Source: Coprinellus micaceus (lineage: Eukaryota; Basidiomycota; Agaricomycetes; Agaricales; Psathyrellaceae). Taken from it: a stretch of DNA of 64,000 bases. The stretch spans positions 868,001-932,000 of the forward strand of contig OX596334.1 in NCBI GenBank assembly GCA_951394405.1, read 5' to 3'. Made by a program: the position numbers and the translations under genes. Numbering within the stretch: the first letter of the stretch is position 1; each line of letters begins with the position of its first letter. Below are positions 33,573 through 46,247 of this stretch, one piece after another. The notes under the pieces were generated by a model that did no database searches, was not told the DNA's origin, and worked only from the letters and a program-made list of their open reading frames with translations.

Positions 33573-36500
33573 ATGAACGGTGTTACGGAGAAAGCCACCA
33601 TCGGCGCGGCGGAACGAGATCCCACCAGCAACCAGCTCCAAGAGCCAGACCGTTTCAACGTTACCCGTACGCGATGCGCGTTTTCACTTTGGTCGACGGG
33701 TTCGACGTGGGTTTAACTGACCATACTCTTCGACAGATATTGTTCGACGCGACAGTCCTCTCTGTGAGTTTGGGGAGGCGGATGTCCTGGGATTCAATAT
33801 AGATGACGGTACGCCTCAGATCCTGTTGTGACTCATACTTCACCTAACTTGGTATTGGAACGATGGCCAGGGTCAACGAATCCAGATGTTGGCGAACCCT
33901 CTTCAAGCCAGCTCCCACCTTCGGGCGGAGAGGTCGTTGTTGGAACGCCAACTTCCCAACCACCCTCTCCTAGCGTCCCATTGAACGTCTCACACACATA
34001 CGGTAAGCTTGCCAAGTGCAACAGTTACACTGCCCAGCTCACGCCGCTGAGCAGATCTCCTCGCTCTCTTGGATCCCATCCCCGACGCATCTCACACTCG
34101 CGACCGTCGGATCTCCCCACCTAACTCAAAGTGCTTCACCGGGACGAGGAAGCCGGTTCTCAAAACAATTCGTGGTTGGATGGATAGCAGTATCCTACTT
34201 GGCAACCCTCACATCATGTGGGTCTACGGCTACGCAGGATGCGGCAAGTCCGCTATCGCCCAGGATATAGCCGAGTACTTCGCTGGACAGAACCGTTTGG
34301 CAGCAAGTTTCTTCTTTTTTCGCGGCTCAGGAGACCGTAGCAATATCAGTAGATTCGCCAGAGCCATTGCAAGTCAGGTGGCTGTCAACATACCCGTGGC
34401 CGCGCCTATCATCAGGAACGCTCTCGACGCAAAGCCGGGCTTACTCGAGACAGCCAGTACTTCATTAAGCACTCAGTTCCAGCATCTCGTCTTTGAACCC
34501 ATCAACAAGATCAAGTGGAATGGGTTCGCAGCCTGCCTGCGCCGCGGCCCCTTTCTCATTGTTCTGGACGGCCTCGATGAATGCGAAGACAGGGTAGAGA
34601 TCGCAGCCTTCATTGAAGACATGGTTGAGTACTTCAGCAAAAAGCCGCGCACTCCCTTGAGGTTTCTCATTTCCAGCCGAGTCGACAGTCACATTCATGA
34701 GCGCCTGCACTCCTCCGATCAAGTTAGGCTCCTTGACCTCGTAAAACAGACATCTGACGACGATATATCAGCCGCCCTTGATGTGGTAGTTGCTGATCAA
34801 AAGCTGTCTTGGTTATCTCAAGACGACAAGCACAGGCTGATTACCCACATCGGAGGGTCGTTTATCTTTATGACGACCATCATCAAATCCCTCTTCGAAC
34901 CCAGCATCGACGGTGTGCTCGCACCCATGACTCGCCTTTCTCAAGTACTCGCCATGCGCCCGGACTTTGATAACCTTTACACAAGGATTCTGACGCAAGC
35001 CCTGGATATCCCCCATTTCCTCGATATTGTCAGCACCATCGCTCTAGCACGTGTGTCGCTTCCTATCGCTCAAATAGCCGAACTGGTTGGAATCGGAATA
35101 GCTGGCGTTGTCAAGGTCCTTGCCAGTCTCCATGCAATTCTGCAGGTTCCAGATGACGATCGTACTCCCGTTACACTTTGGCACACTTCTCTTCGTGATT
35201 TCCTTTGCTCCGCAGATCGCGCAGGCCCCTTTCTTGTGAGCCATCGACCACTGGCATCTGGCTGCGCCTTCCTATTGACCGGTGCCAACTGTGAACCTTC
35301 GCCCATGGCGCTCAAGTACTCCCGACGCTTTGCCGTGGAACACTGGAGAAGGTTCCTTGCAATGGAGACAGACATCGACACATTCAATACAGAGTTGGAC
35401 AGAATTACTTGTCACCTAGAGCATTCATTTCCGAGCGAGCATGTTGCCGAATTCCACGCGGGACTCATCGAGATGATAATTGGCGCCGATAACTGGAACG
35501 GGCTCGCCATTCTCCGGAACGCGGGGGTAAATCTTAGCATGCCTTTGGGCGGTACGCCTTTACCCTTGTGCGTGGATTGGTCACCAATAAATGTCATATT
35601 AGATGGGTCGACTGCACTAGAGGTGGTGACCCTCACCAACAAGTTGGAAGGCCTCCAAGTCCTGCTTACAGCAAATGATGACACATTACTATTAGACCAA
35701 CCATTCCGTGGTAAGTGCAGCATTCCTGAGTACCTTTCAAAGGCTAGCATTGACTTATGGACACTCTCAACACAAATATAGATGGACGCACTGTGCTTGA
35801 AGTTGCCTGCCGTGGAGAGGCCTGGGATCTTGTCTGTGATCTCGTGAATGCAGATGCCAATATCAACACCCAATTCCAAGGTCCACCTCCCAATTTCCAA
35901 TGGTTCAAACAAAACTGACTCAAAATGGCACTTATATAGGGGACTATTGTGACATCAGGGTTCCTCTTCATGCTGCATGTTGCTACAAGGCTGAGGGAAT
36001 GGTCTATCTTCTGCTAGGGAAGGGTGCCAACCCAGACATAGGTCAGCTTCTATCCTCTTGGGCCATCCTGTTCTGAACCTCAGAATACCCTAATTTACAC
36101 AGTATCTTCTACTGGTGGTCGTAAGTGCCTTCCCACCTCATGCTAGTGCAAATCTGCATGGGATACTCACCCTCCTGAGTTCTCCAGCCACTACCTGGGG
36201 CTTTTATGCATCCCCCCTTATCTGGGCTGCTGCCCAGGGATATGTTGATATGGTCAACCAGCTGCTTGCATGTGGTGCAGACCCCAACTTGAAAGGTGAG
36301 CTTGAGAAAGTTTCACTCAGTCAAGTTGGAATTGAAGGTGGATCCCATAGGTGGATATTATGGGTCAGCACTCTGTGCCTGTGCCTGGAAAGGCAAGGAT
36401 GAGGTTGCCCGTGTTCTGCTGGAATATGGGGCAGATGTTAATACTAAAAGTGAGGTTTAACTGCTGGCATTGCCTGCCCATTGGGCAATGGAAATTGATC

Positions 36501-36907
36501 TTCACAATATAGATGACAAAGGTCGCACTCCTCTTCACCATGCCTCTTGGAATGGGCACATCAAGGTTGTAAAATGCCTCTTGGAGTTCCATGCAGACCC
36601 AAACCTACAAGGTGTGTCAAGCCTCTTGTATACCTATGTGGACTCAAACTCAAGTATACATGACAGGTAAGGATGGGAATGCCCCCCTTCATGACGCCTG
36701 CAATAGGGGCTATGTTGAGGTTTCAAAACACCTCTTGGACCACAATGCTGACCCAAGCACAAGAAGTGTGTCCCTCCTCTCTGTGTCTTTGCATTGACTC
36801 AAGTGGGTGTTGAAGATAATGAGCGTATAACTGCTCTTCAATGTGCCCGAGTAAGACAACATCAGGGAGTGGTTGAGATGCTCCTGCAGAGGGGTATCAC
36901 CAAATGA
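33573..36907 (+). CDS. NACHT-ankyrin NLR-like protein, gene N2
   Basis: N2 is a paralogue of N1 on the opposite strand. Secure exons are: one ending at 34002 (Ser/Pro-rich, ..VPLNVSHTY), then 34055-35710, 35782-35880, 35940-36041, 36188-36295, 36351-36449, 36513-36611, 36667-36765 and 36804-36907 (TGA). The NACHT exon has Walker A GYAGCGKSA, Walker B FLIVLDGLDEC and VTLWHTSLRDFLCS. It is 249 bp longer than in N1 and carries an extra degenerate ankyrin-like segment (DGSTALEVVTLTNKLEGLQ) before the seven exon-encoded repeats. All resolved introns are phase 1 and 38-71 bp long. The 5' end is uncertain: ATG 33573 (MNGVTEKATIG) is a plausible start but the small exons between it and about 33900 are not resolved. 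No disabling mutation was seen. The predicted role is STAND-type sensing, ligand unknown. Confidence 0.82.
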
Positions 36908-37529
36908 GGCGCTATATGATTGGTGGCCTTTGGTGGCATGCAGGCCTTTGAGAGGCAACAGGATGGAGACATGTGACTTCGGGTTCAGCTATTGATGAAA
37001 CTGGGCATTATGCAATGACCAACACAACCACCTGCGGTTGAAGGGTGTGGTAGACAGGAAGGGGGGTGTTGAGGAGGAGAAGGGGCTGCCGAAGTTGCGG
37101 CGCCGTAAAGGAGGCAGCTTGGATGATGATGTGACATTGTCCTCAAGGCCTTTAGGCGCCCCATATCGGCGTGTTGAGATGTTGCTGTTCTGGGCCTCTA
37201 GAAGGTGGCTAGAGAGAGAGGACAAGGAAGGAGGTGAGAGAAACGGAAAAGTTTCGAATCAGTCGTTTGCGCCTCTACGCCTTCTATGACGATTGTCACC
37301 GCCGACCTTACCTCCATGCAACCACAGTGAATCCTCGGTTTCTCGCCCTCCCATCACGCAACAAAGTGACGCCTTCTCCCATCCACCACCAGACGTGCAG
37401 GGCCACAATCCATCACCGGGGGGAAGGGAGCGCGAGCAAGGCAAAGTCTAGAGGGGTGATCAAGATGAAGTGGGAGAGTTAGCTGGCGGTTGACTATCGA
37501 GATCTCGGCATCATACCCAATGCCTTGAT
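36908..37529. other. Intergenic between N2 and block R
   Basis: This holds the 3' flank of N2 and then CpG-richer DNA. No gene is supported. Confidence 0.4.
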
Positions 37530-40290
37530 TTTCGTCTTGTTATGTTCTCCCATTGTGATTTGCTGCTGGACTACCTTGTTCTTTCATTGCGCATATACTT
37601 TGATTTCGGCTCTACCCCTTTGTGCTCCCGATTCCCTTTCTTGTTGTTTGCGTCCTTCCTCACCTTTCAAATTCTCTCGCATTTGCATACTCCATCACAG
37701 CTTCGTTTCCCTGCTCGCTCGCTATGCTGGCTTTTGCCTTTCTTTTCTTACGCTCAGCTCTGTCGAGCACCAGCCTTACCTCCACCGTTTTCGACACCTG
37801 GTGAGTTTCTACCCCCTTCCCTCTACCATTGCAGATCAGCTTACTAACGACTCCTTCACAGTTGACGAACCTACAGGTGAGGGACGAGGTTGGGTACCCC
37901 TGTAGCCTTATCCGACTCCTTTACTCTGAAGTCTGTTTCTTAGCTGAGCTTAGATTCGTCTCGCTTTATCGATTGAAGTAGAGAGCCACTTGGGTAGTTG
38001 GGCACGTACAGACGACATGGACGTTCCGAGGCATTGGATGATTGGAGAAGTCACAGGGATCGAGGGCAATGCTGAGCTGCACTAGTGGAACTACTTGAGT
38101 AACCCTCCTCTGCCAATATCGTATGAAATGACCACCGCCCCTTCGATTTCCCTTCGTCTCCTTCGCTCGATATGTCGTCCCTGCCTAGTGTCGACGTGCA
38201 CGATTCTGATTGACCCGTACTCGATGGAGGGTTGAAGGAAGATGGCGGGCACAAGGAAGATTGACGAACTCTTGGAACCTTCAACGGCTTCACAAATTCA
38301 CTATAGCCAGCACCGATCGGCAAGGCGAGGTCCAGCGAGAAATGATCTGGGCTCATAGAGGATGTACGTTGCGTGATCGTCGACAGGAGGAAGTGGGAGG
38401 GTTGCCCGAGTGGCCTGCCAGTGTAAAGCAACCGTTGGGCGGACTGGAGGCGGCCGTCGAAAAGGCAGTTAGTTGCCCATCGCATCGCCGCCTATGGACG
38501 GCAATCGTGGGCTACGTCGATGCATTTGGATATCGGTACCGCAGCCCAGTCACCGTCCACGCTGGCATCGCCCCTCTCTAGCTTCGAATGCTTGTATTCG
38601 CAACGGAGAGTCGGCGGGAGGGTGTACACGTCTTGACTTTTGTTGAAAGTGAAAGGATAGCCTCGGTGTCGATCTGTCCGTCGATTCAAGGGTCTGTATC
38701 TCTTTTCGCGATGTCATGGTGGTTAAGCAAGCCTCTACCGACCAGTGACATGTTGAAGGGGCCTTGAATGGATACGCAAGGGAAGGGTGGCGTCCACAGA
38801 CGTGTTGAGACGGTCGTATCGCCTTGGTTGCTTCGGGTGATGCGGAGAGAGAGCTGGTACGCGCAGCCCGACGGAGTAAACGGATAGTGTTTGAATTGGG
38901 TGTGGGGGCGTCGGAGGTCGTTTCTGAATGGCAATTGGGGAGGTTTGAGTGCGGGACGACGGGTGGATGCCGTGGGGTACGGTTGAGGGACGGGGTGGAC
39001 GATGGGGTAGGCGGATAGTTTGAAACGCCAGTCTGCATCGGGCAGGATTTGTTGAACATGGCGAGACGCAGGCTGCAGGTAGAAGTTCAGCCAGGACTCC
39101 GGGTGGAACAGAGTGTTTAAGAACGTACCTGAGCTCTAGTTGAGGGGGGAAGGTCTACACCTTTTGCGACTATCGCGGCGAGAGAGGCTCATCGGCACCA
39201 GGCATCGCGTGAGTAACGACAAAGGGGAGGTTGTATCGTGAGGACCGGAGATCCCGCAGGCAAAAATTCAGACTGGAGGTCGCGGGTTGAGTATACAGAG
39301 GGGATATGGGGACGCATCGACGGAAGGAGTACGTACGTGATTCCAAGTTCCTATCCTTGAAAGGGTTCAGGACGTCACCCGACTCGTAGTGCTCGGCGGG
39401 CAGAGCAATAGAGATGGACGTTGGTGTAAGAATTCTCCAGGATCCTCCAGTGTGGGTCGTTAGGAGCTTCAGGAGAACGAATATGAAGCGGTATGTTGTG
39501 GTTTAGCGTTGAAGTCCTCCCCGCGAAGGGAGTACAGCAAGTACCATTCGAGGATTCTGCAAGGAGAGGGTCACGGTTAGTACGAACGTGCGATCGGAAG
39601 AGGGAGAGAGGGGTGTAAAGCGAATGGGATGAGTGTTTGCATGATAAACCTCAGGGAGAGGATGCAAAGTTGGGATACTCAGCACCAAAGGACCGCAGAC
39701 TTACCAATGTTGTCATTGTTCGGCCTTGTCTTCGTTTCCCTCAGGCGAAGTCCAAATCTGCTGCCTCCCTCTCCGAGAGAATGCCAATGGGGGTTGTGTT
39801 GGTGTCGATTCTACATGCGGTAGTGAGAGCATTTGTGTATGAGGTATGGCGGCCTGGACGGCGAAGGCTCCGTTCAAGACACAATCGGACTGGATATTAT
39901 TGTTCACACGTTCACGTGTCGTCGTTGAGTCGTTCGAACAGGATCTTCCGCCACGGTTGCCAGATTCGCGGTACTTGGTGAGCTTCCCGAGTGGAGTAGC
40001 AAAGGGAAGGGGAGATGAAAAACGCAGACAGAGTGTATGGTGTAAGAGAAAGAATGAGGCAAAGCGCCCGTGGGCATGGGCGTCTGATCCACGATCGTGG
40101 CTATGCCCCAGTTCCCCGCTTGTCCTTCTCCATCGCGTTCTGGCTGAGGCGCCTAAGCTTGTCTCTCCTGGGCTCCTCAGTGTCTACGTTCTCTTCGCTT
40201 GCGGCCATGTCGGTACATGGCCCCTCGTGCCTTCCTCGTCTGTGACGGGGAAAGTCACCCTCAGCTCAATCCCGTTCATGCGGGGTAAGC
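37530..40290 (+). repeat. Diverged inverted duplication, block R
   Basis: This is the partner of 22870-25800 in the opposite orientation. Near its start is a textbook intron: GTGAGTTTC at 37801, TTACTAACG near 37839 and TTCACAG just before the stretch encoding VDEPTGEG. On the minus strand, frames near 38550-39060 and 39700-40100 look protein-like (ILPDADWRFKLSAYP; AFAVQAAIPHTQ) and have block L counterparts split across frames. I recognise no protein family. Frame breaks in both copies argue for pseudogenes or an unknown mobile element. Confidence 0.55.
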
Positions 40291-43200
40291 CCTTCCTTCA
40301 AATAGACGACGACGCCAGGCTCATTGCTACGACCTTGCGTAGTCCATTCAGAGAGCCCAACCCTCACCCTCTTTTCTTCAAAGTATACCGTCTGGTTTTC
40401 TCCTTGCCGCCAACGTGAGGAAATCGTACCCGGGAAAACGCAAGAACGTGAGATGTTCCTCTCCGCGCCGTAAGATGGAGCAGGCTTCCGACGTCCAGCT
40501 GTGGGATCCCCATCCATGCGCCAGGTACGCTTCTCTCGTCTTCTTTCTCCATCCCTTCGACCATTTGTGTCGTCGTTACCCCTAACTATCGTCACCCTTG
40601 AAGAACGGATCCCATCTTCGGTCCGCCCTCGCGCTTCGATTTTCCTCTCCTCGTCTTCCCCTAGTCCGCTCGTCCATGCCCCTGCATGAGACTGACGCCT
40701 CTATCATAGGTTCGGTCCCCCTCGGCCGTCGTTTGCACACGAAAGGGTCCCAGCTTGCGGCCCAACGTAGCCTCGAACGCCACGCGTCGTTCTAGATGTC
40801 TGGGTCGACGGTCACCGTGAACTCTGCTCGAAGGCCATTGCCATCGTATACCTAGCCAACTACAGCGTCTTCCACCGCCATCGCTGGTCAAGTTCTCACT
40901 ATGTACGGCAAGGTCTCCCACCGACGGACCTAACGCCCGCTCTGCCATCTTTCTCATCCATCAAACGGGTACCCCGCATGGTCGAGAATGAATACAGCTC
41001 GGGCCAGGCAGCACAGTCGAGCTACAAGAGGGCCTTCAGTGGAGGCCCGGAACGTGTGCTGGGCACGCCAAGGACCCGTTCTCCCTAGCCCGGTGTCCTC
41101 CCTCCCCCCAACACCCTCTTACACTTGCACAAACGTGAAGGCATGCGAACGACGTCCCCCTTCAACCACCGACCTCCGGCCGTCGGCAACCACCTCCTGC
41201 ACCCCACCTTACCCTCCAATCGCCATCCCTGTTCAATTCCCTCGATGCAAGGACCTCCCACCGATTCCGGAACCGCCACTTGCTTACCGGCAGTCCTCTC
41301 CATCAAGCACCAGGTATCGAAGTCCCCGCTCCGTCTTGTAGCTCCGATGAGCTACAAGAGGACCCTCTGCGGAGACCAAGAACGGATCCTGGGCTCGAAA
41401 AGCGGCCCTGGGCCCTCGTTCAAAGCTCGGTGTACGACTTTCCCCTCGACTTCCACCCAACTTCCCGAAGGAAGGCGTTGGGCATATTCCTCATAACCCT
41501 GACGCCATCTTCTACCTTCCTCCACGTCTTTTTACCTTCCCCTTCCTGCAGCTCGTGGACAGGTGCTCAAGCGCCGCACTTTCATCTCCCACTACGTCCG
41601 TGATAACAGCAATTGGCGTATGGCGGGTCCGTCTGCCCCAGCCTGGGCAAGGAGCGGGAGACGAGATTGGGCTAAGAACGACACACTGGGAAGGAAGCTG
41701 TTCGGACAGAAACGGTTGGGCGGCTGGTCACGGAGGAGGAAGGGGGAGAGGAAGGCGAGGTTGTGCGGTTCGTGATCAGTGGGAGAGGGTTCGTCCATGG
41801 ATGGAAGTGAAGGCCGATGCTACATCAAGGTACGTGATACGAGAGCCTTTGCTAGCTTCCTTTGGCGCCTCAGTCACGCTCTAAGCCTTCTGTATTCCTT
41901 TCTATCCTCCTCTGTTTGCCTTCTGGCTCACCTCGCATTGTTACTTCCCTCTCCCCACTTCGACCATTCCTCACCGCTCAGTGATGCACATTGCCCCGAG
42001 TTGTGTTGGCCGTCCATCGTTTCGCTTTGGGTTATTCGTTCTCGAGCTCTTCTTTCTGGCCCTTCCGTTCCTAGACATCCTTCACTTCCTCACTCCCTCT
42101 CATGTAGGTGGCTGATCGCTGACGAGCGATTTGCTAGACTCCAAATATTTTCATACGTACTGCCTTGGTGTCATCCATACAAGCACAATCCCACAGGCGT
42201 GGCTCCGTCGCTCCTTCGGAGTCGTCGGTTCTGCGCGTTGCCCCTTCGCACTTAATCTCGGCGGTGTCATGTTTGTGTTTCCCGCCTTTTCACACTGCTT
42301 GCCGTGTAGAAGGGAGCGTCGCCCATCCGCTGTACATTCTTAGCGCAGTATATGTTACGACCGCCATATTCAGGACGATATCACTTCTCTTTCTCCCTCC
42401 CGTGTCTCCTCGTCTTCCGCACCCTATTGCGGGCGCCTAATTTCCTATCTCGTTGTTTGTTTCAAATTGGGAAAGTCACCGCCTCCACCACGTGTCCCTC
42501 GTTTTCGAAATGCGGTGAAGGCTGTTGTCGCCCTCCACTCTCTCCATCTTACCGCCATCTGCTTATCCGTTTCCCGCTTGCATTCCCCAGCACCGGCCAT
42601 GGAGGGCGCAAGACGCGACACCATAAGGGAGGAAGCAGGGGCACAGGGAGAATCCTCTGGACGTGAAGCGCGGGGTGCAAATAAGAGGACAGCGGTTCGA
42701 GGTGCGTCTATAGGACTGAACGTCAAGAGTACTCACTGAAGGAAGAGCAGGAGACGCAACCACGTCCAAGCGCAGCCCTTCTCCCAACCACCACCGGGCA
42801 AGCTCTCCGGAAAGGCGCCAGCCAAAGTACGAACGGAAATGCGACGTCATTAACCTGCTCGGCTCTTGGCTCACTATCACCCTTTCTCTGTTCTTCTGGG
42901 TCAGTCAATTTGAATTGTAGCCTCACTCCACTCTGTTTCACATGTCCGAGCTAGGTTTCCGCTGTGGGGACCATAGGTGAACAGGGCGACACCAGCCAGA
43001 GCTCGACGTCAGAAGAGGACATTCAGGGCCCAGTCTCCATTTGATCGAGTCGAGCTGTACTCTCCCAGTACTGTGTTTAAGCGTGAGAGGGGGACACGCA
43101 CTGGATGCCCTGCAAACGTGGAATTAACCTCGATGGAATGTCAGTACTGCGTCCTCGACGGCGGTGGACAGGCGTCGAATGGTACGGAGCTACCAGAGCT

Positions 43201-44220
43201 TGGTAGGACACAGCACCATCCGTTCTTACGCGCCATACCACACGATACGTCACGAGTCTATGACTCCCTTCCCGGATCGGTTCGTGCCCACTCTCAAATT
43301 TCTGTACCGAGGTGTTGACTTGGACTTATACTCGTACGTTCTCCCTCTCCTATTTCCACCTTTCCACGAAGCGAACTAATGGTCAGATCATTCCAAACCC
43401 CCGCCTTTTGAACCCCACGCCGATCGGCGCTACAATGTTGAGGGCATTTGACACCGACGGCCTGGACTGCTCAGACACAGTGACACTGAGATCAAGCCCA
43501 AAGGCCGATGCCCTTGGCTGGCCAATTGGAGGCGTGCGAGCGAGGGACTGTGAACGGGAAATGGGGGCCATGGTACGTGGGGAGGGGTCATACCGAAGAC
43601 TAGAAACGGGAAATGTAAAGTATGTGTCGCCCATCCTAATCCAACAATATCATCTTCGTCCCAATAGCGCACCTACTCAGTACTCAACACACAATCTTCA
43701 TGGGCTCAGTCAGTGTACATAGCAACTAAAGGTACATCACCCCAGCAGCCGCAGCCGGTGGAGGCACTCCTCGAGTCCTTGAGTCCAGAAAAAAAACGTC
43801 GTCGCTGGCTTGAGATGGTGTGTTGGGTGTCGCTCTCTTCGCCATACGTCTCCTTACCCACTATCACCCTTGGCTGATTCCCAGTACCAAAACGCTATCT
43901 CCAATGCAAAGTAATGCAATACCTTTCCATTGTGTTTGACCTTGCTGCACTGTCAAGATCGGAATTCTTGGAGCCTTCCCACACATGACAGGGTCAACGG
44001 TATTCAGCCCAACCTTGCCGGTTATCGTCGTCGCAATGGTTTGAGTGGGTGGCATGTGGGATTGCAGTTGCCACTCAGATTTCAGTGGCATACATCGTGT
44101 GCGCTTTCCTTACTCTCCCCAATCACAATCTTCTTTACTCCACTTCCCAGCTCACCTCTTCATCTTCCAGTGGCCAGTTCAACATCTCAGTGCTTACGAC
44201 CAGCGGAGCTTCTCCGGAGC
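40291..44220. other. No supported gene; upstream region of the RBR gene
   Basis: CpG-rich DNA with frames on both strands and no recognisable domain. It contains a 90-bp intron-like stretch (43319-43408) repeated at 56331-56421. The last few hundred bases probably include the promoter of the RBR gene, but no core elements are clear. Confidence 0.4.
43319..43408 (+). repeat. 90-bp dispersed repeat with intron-like ends, copy 1
   Basis: The sequence starting CTTGGACTTATACTCGTACG and ending CCCCCGCCTTT matches 56331-56421 with about ten differences. It contains a GTACGT donor-like and a CTAATGGTCAG acceptor-like sequence, so both copies may derive from an intron and flanking exons of one gene family. 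Confidence 0.65.
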
Positions 44221-45513
44221 ATGGAAGGTTCATCGGGAGGTTCATCCTCTCGGCCAACTGCGCTCAAGGGCCCTCTTCAGGGCCAATCCACCAGCTGCTC
44301 CGCCCCCGCAAGGAAGAAAAGCCCTCAACTCGCATCCGTGATAATCGAAGTATCTGACTCGAGCGACGACGACCCTGTGCCACCAAAGAAGAAAGGTCGG
44401 CCACCGCCTCCTGGGACCGAAATTATCGAGATAACAGATTCGAGCGATGGTGAGATACCAGGCCTGCTAGGCAACGCGACCAACACGGCAGATCTTGCTG
44501 GACGCAATAGGAGGGGAAGGCAGGGCAAGGGGGTGGCGTCTGATGCGACAGCGGAGGGAGGGGAAGCTACATTGGGCGGAAGCGGTTCTCGCGTCCTGGG
44601 CCTTGAAAACAAGGACGACAATGTTAATGAAGCCGCTCTAGCAAACTCGACTGGCGATTCACGTCGCAGCAGCCATCATGTTCTCGATGAAGATGGAGAT
44701 GCTATTATGTCGGATGACTTCGCTCCTGACCAGCACGTCGTTTCAGCGGCTATGGCCAATCAACCCAACCCCGTCACCCAAGAGGAGGTTGCTCGGATAA
44801 CAACAGCCGTCCTTGACCTCGTTCCTAACATCGACCAAGAAGTCCTCAAGACATTAATTGAGATCCATGCACCGACATACGGTCCTCAGATTGTCGACTT
44901 TCTTCTGGAGCAAGTCCTCGATAATCAGCAGCTGGTGGGAGAAGCCAGAACAGGGGGAAACCGCGGCGAGAACGGGGGGGCTCCAACCATGGGCAACAGC
45001 CCCGGCGAAGCGTTATTTGAATGCGGATGCTGCTTTGCAGACTATCCCAGCTTGCAGATGGCGCATTGCGACGCTGGACACCAGTTCTGTTCTGGATGCC
45101 TCCAGCAATATTCTACTCATCAGCTGGGCGCTCGCGATCCTGATATCAATTGCATGCACACGGCTGGGTGTTGCGCAAGATTTTCAACAGCCCAGTTACG
45201 CCTGTTCCTTCCAGAGAGGTTGTTCTCCTTACTCGAATGGCTCAAACAGCAAAAGGACCTCAAGGCGGCAAACATCGATGGCTTGGAAGAGTGTCCGTTC
45301 TGCGATTGGGCGTGCATTATGGATCCCCCTTCACGCTCCGGGGAAGGCAGCCTGTTTCGGTGCGGCGATGCGGACGAGTGTGGTGTGATCAGCTGTCGGC
45401 ACTGTAAAGTAAAAGATCATTCACCCCAAGCTTGTGAAGATGAGCGCAAGAAAGGTAGACTCGCCGTCGAAGAGGCGATGTCCAACGCCTTGATGCGATC
45501 CTGCCTGAATTGC
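44221..45513 (+). pseudogene. RBR E3 ubiquitin ligase, 5' part, disrupted in RING2
   Basis: The ATG at 44221 (MEGSSGGSSS) opens 431 codons to the insertion point; the frame is open further upstream but that part is low-complexity. Two SUMO-interaction-like motifs (VIIEVSDSSDDD at 40-51 and IIEITDSSDGE at 68-78) flank a KKKGRPPP AT-hook-like basic patch. A CUE/UBA-like helical segment lies at about 190-235. RING1 begins CGCCFADYP (268) with HCDAGHQFCSGC; the IBR runs about 355-405 (CPFCDWAC..CGVISCRHC). RING2 starts RSCLNC (427-431) and is then cut by a transposon. The layout resembles RNF216/TRIAD3-type RBR ligases. Without the RING2 catalytic cysteine the product could not transfer ubiquitin. 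The reading frame runs on into transposon sequence to a stop at 45687. Confidence 0.88.
45507..45513. repeat. Target duplication GAATTGC, left copy
   Basis: The 7-bp sequence GAATTGC is repeated at 53101-53107. The base before each copy differs (T versus C), so an original 8-bp duplication with one substitution is also possible. Confidence 0.75.
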
Positions 45514-45850
45514 CACCAGCTGGCGCTTTTTTCCATAAAACCCTTACAGCTGTCTGCTGGGGGTTTTCCAAAATTCACCTTTCTGTCTGAGGGGCTCCCA
45601 AGGGGCTTCCATCAAAGTGCAATTTGCATAATTTTGCAAAAGCCAGAAATAATTGCGGCTTGGGTGGTGCTTCTCTTCCAAATGTAGCAGGGGCATCATT
45701 TGCGATGTGATCCAATGTGATCAAGTCCAACATAACACTGTATGTTGAGCAAATCAAACAAACCAAAATTCACATTGTGGGCTCTCGAAAACATTCTCAA
45801 GTGGGCTCAAATAAATTTCATTATTAAAATGTGCATGCCCGGCGTGTGTA

Positions 45851-46233
45851 TGTTGGAAGACAATGCTCATGTCAACTCTATCTCTACAAAGAATACCTCT
45901 ATTTCGAACGTTTTACTTATCTTCTATTGTTCTACAGAGAACAACAACCACCTTGTATTGTTCCCATTATACTCACACTTATTGTTCCCTTATCTCCACC
46001 TTATCTCCATTCACTGCTATTGTTCTCTACTTATGGAACGTCTATTGTTCTTTCTTATTGTTCCGCATATAGATTATCTATTGTTCTCCACAGTATATAG
46101 TCCACACTGTAAGTGGGTGAGTCCCCATCAAACTCTCCCCACTTACAGGTGCGTACCTTGTATACCCTACTTACTTTCAATCTAACATCGAACTCTCCCC
46201 ACTTACAGTGGGTCATACTTGCATCGTTCTACA
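45851..46233 (+). repeat. 5' LTR of copia copy C
   Basis: This 383-bp LTR starts TGTTGGAAGACA and ends GCATCGTTCTACA. It shows A where the 3' LTR has G in some positions (for example CATATAGATTA versus CATATAGGTTA). Confidence 0.95.
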
Positions 46234-46247
46234 AGTTATGAGCCCCG
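46234..46247 (+). other. Primer-binding site of copia copy C
   Basis: AGTTATGAGCCCCG directly follows the LTR, as in copy B. It is complementary to the anticodon stem-loop of initiator tRNA-Met. Confidence 0.75.

Noticed and set aside
45514..45687. C-terminal extension of the RBR reading frame (LALFSIKPLQ to the stop at 45687)
   Set aside because: This stretch is the left terminal inverted repeat of the inserted element translated by read-through, not part of the protein.
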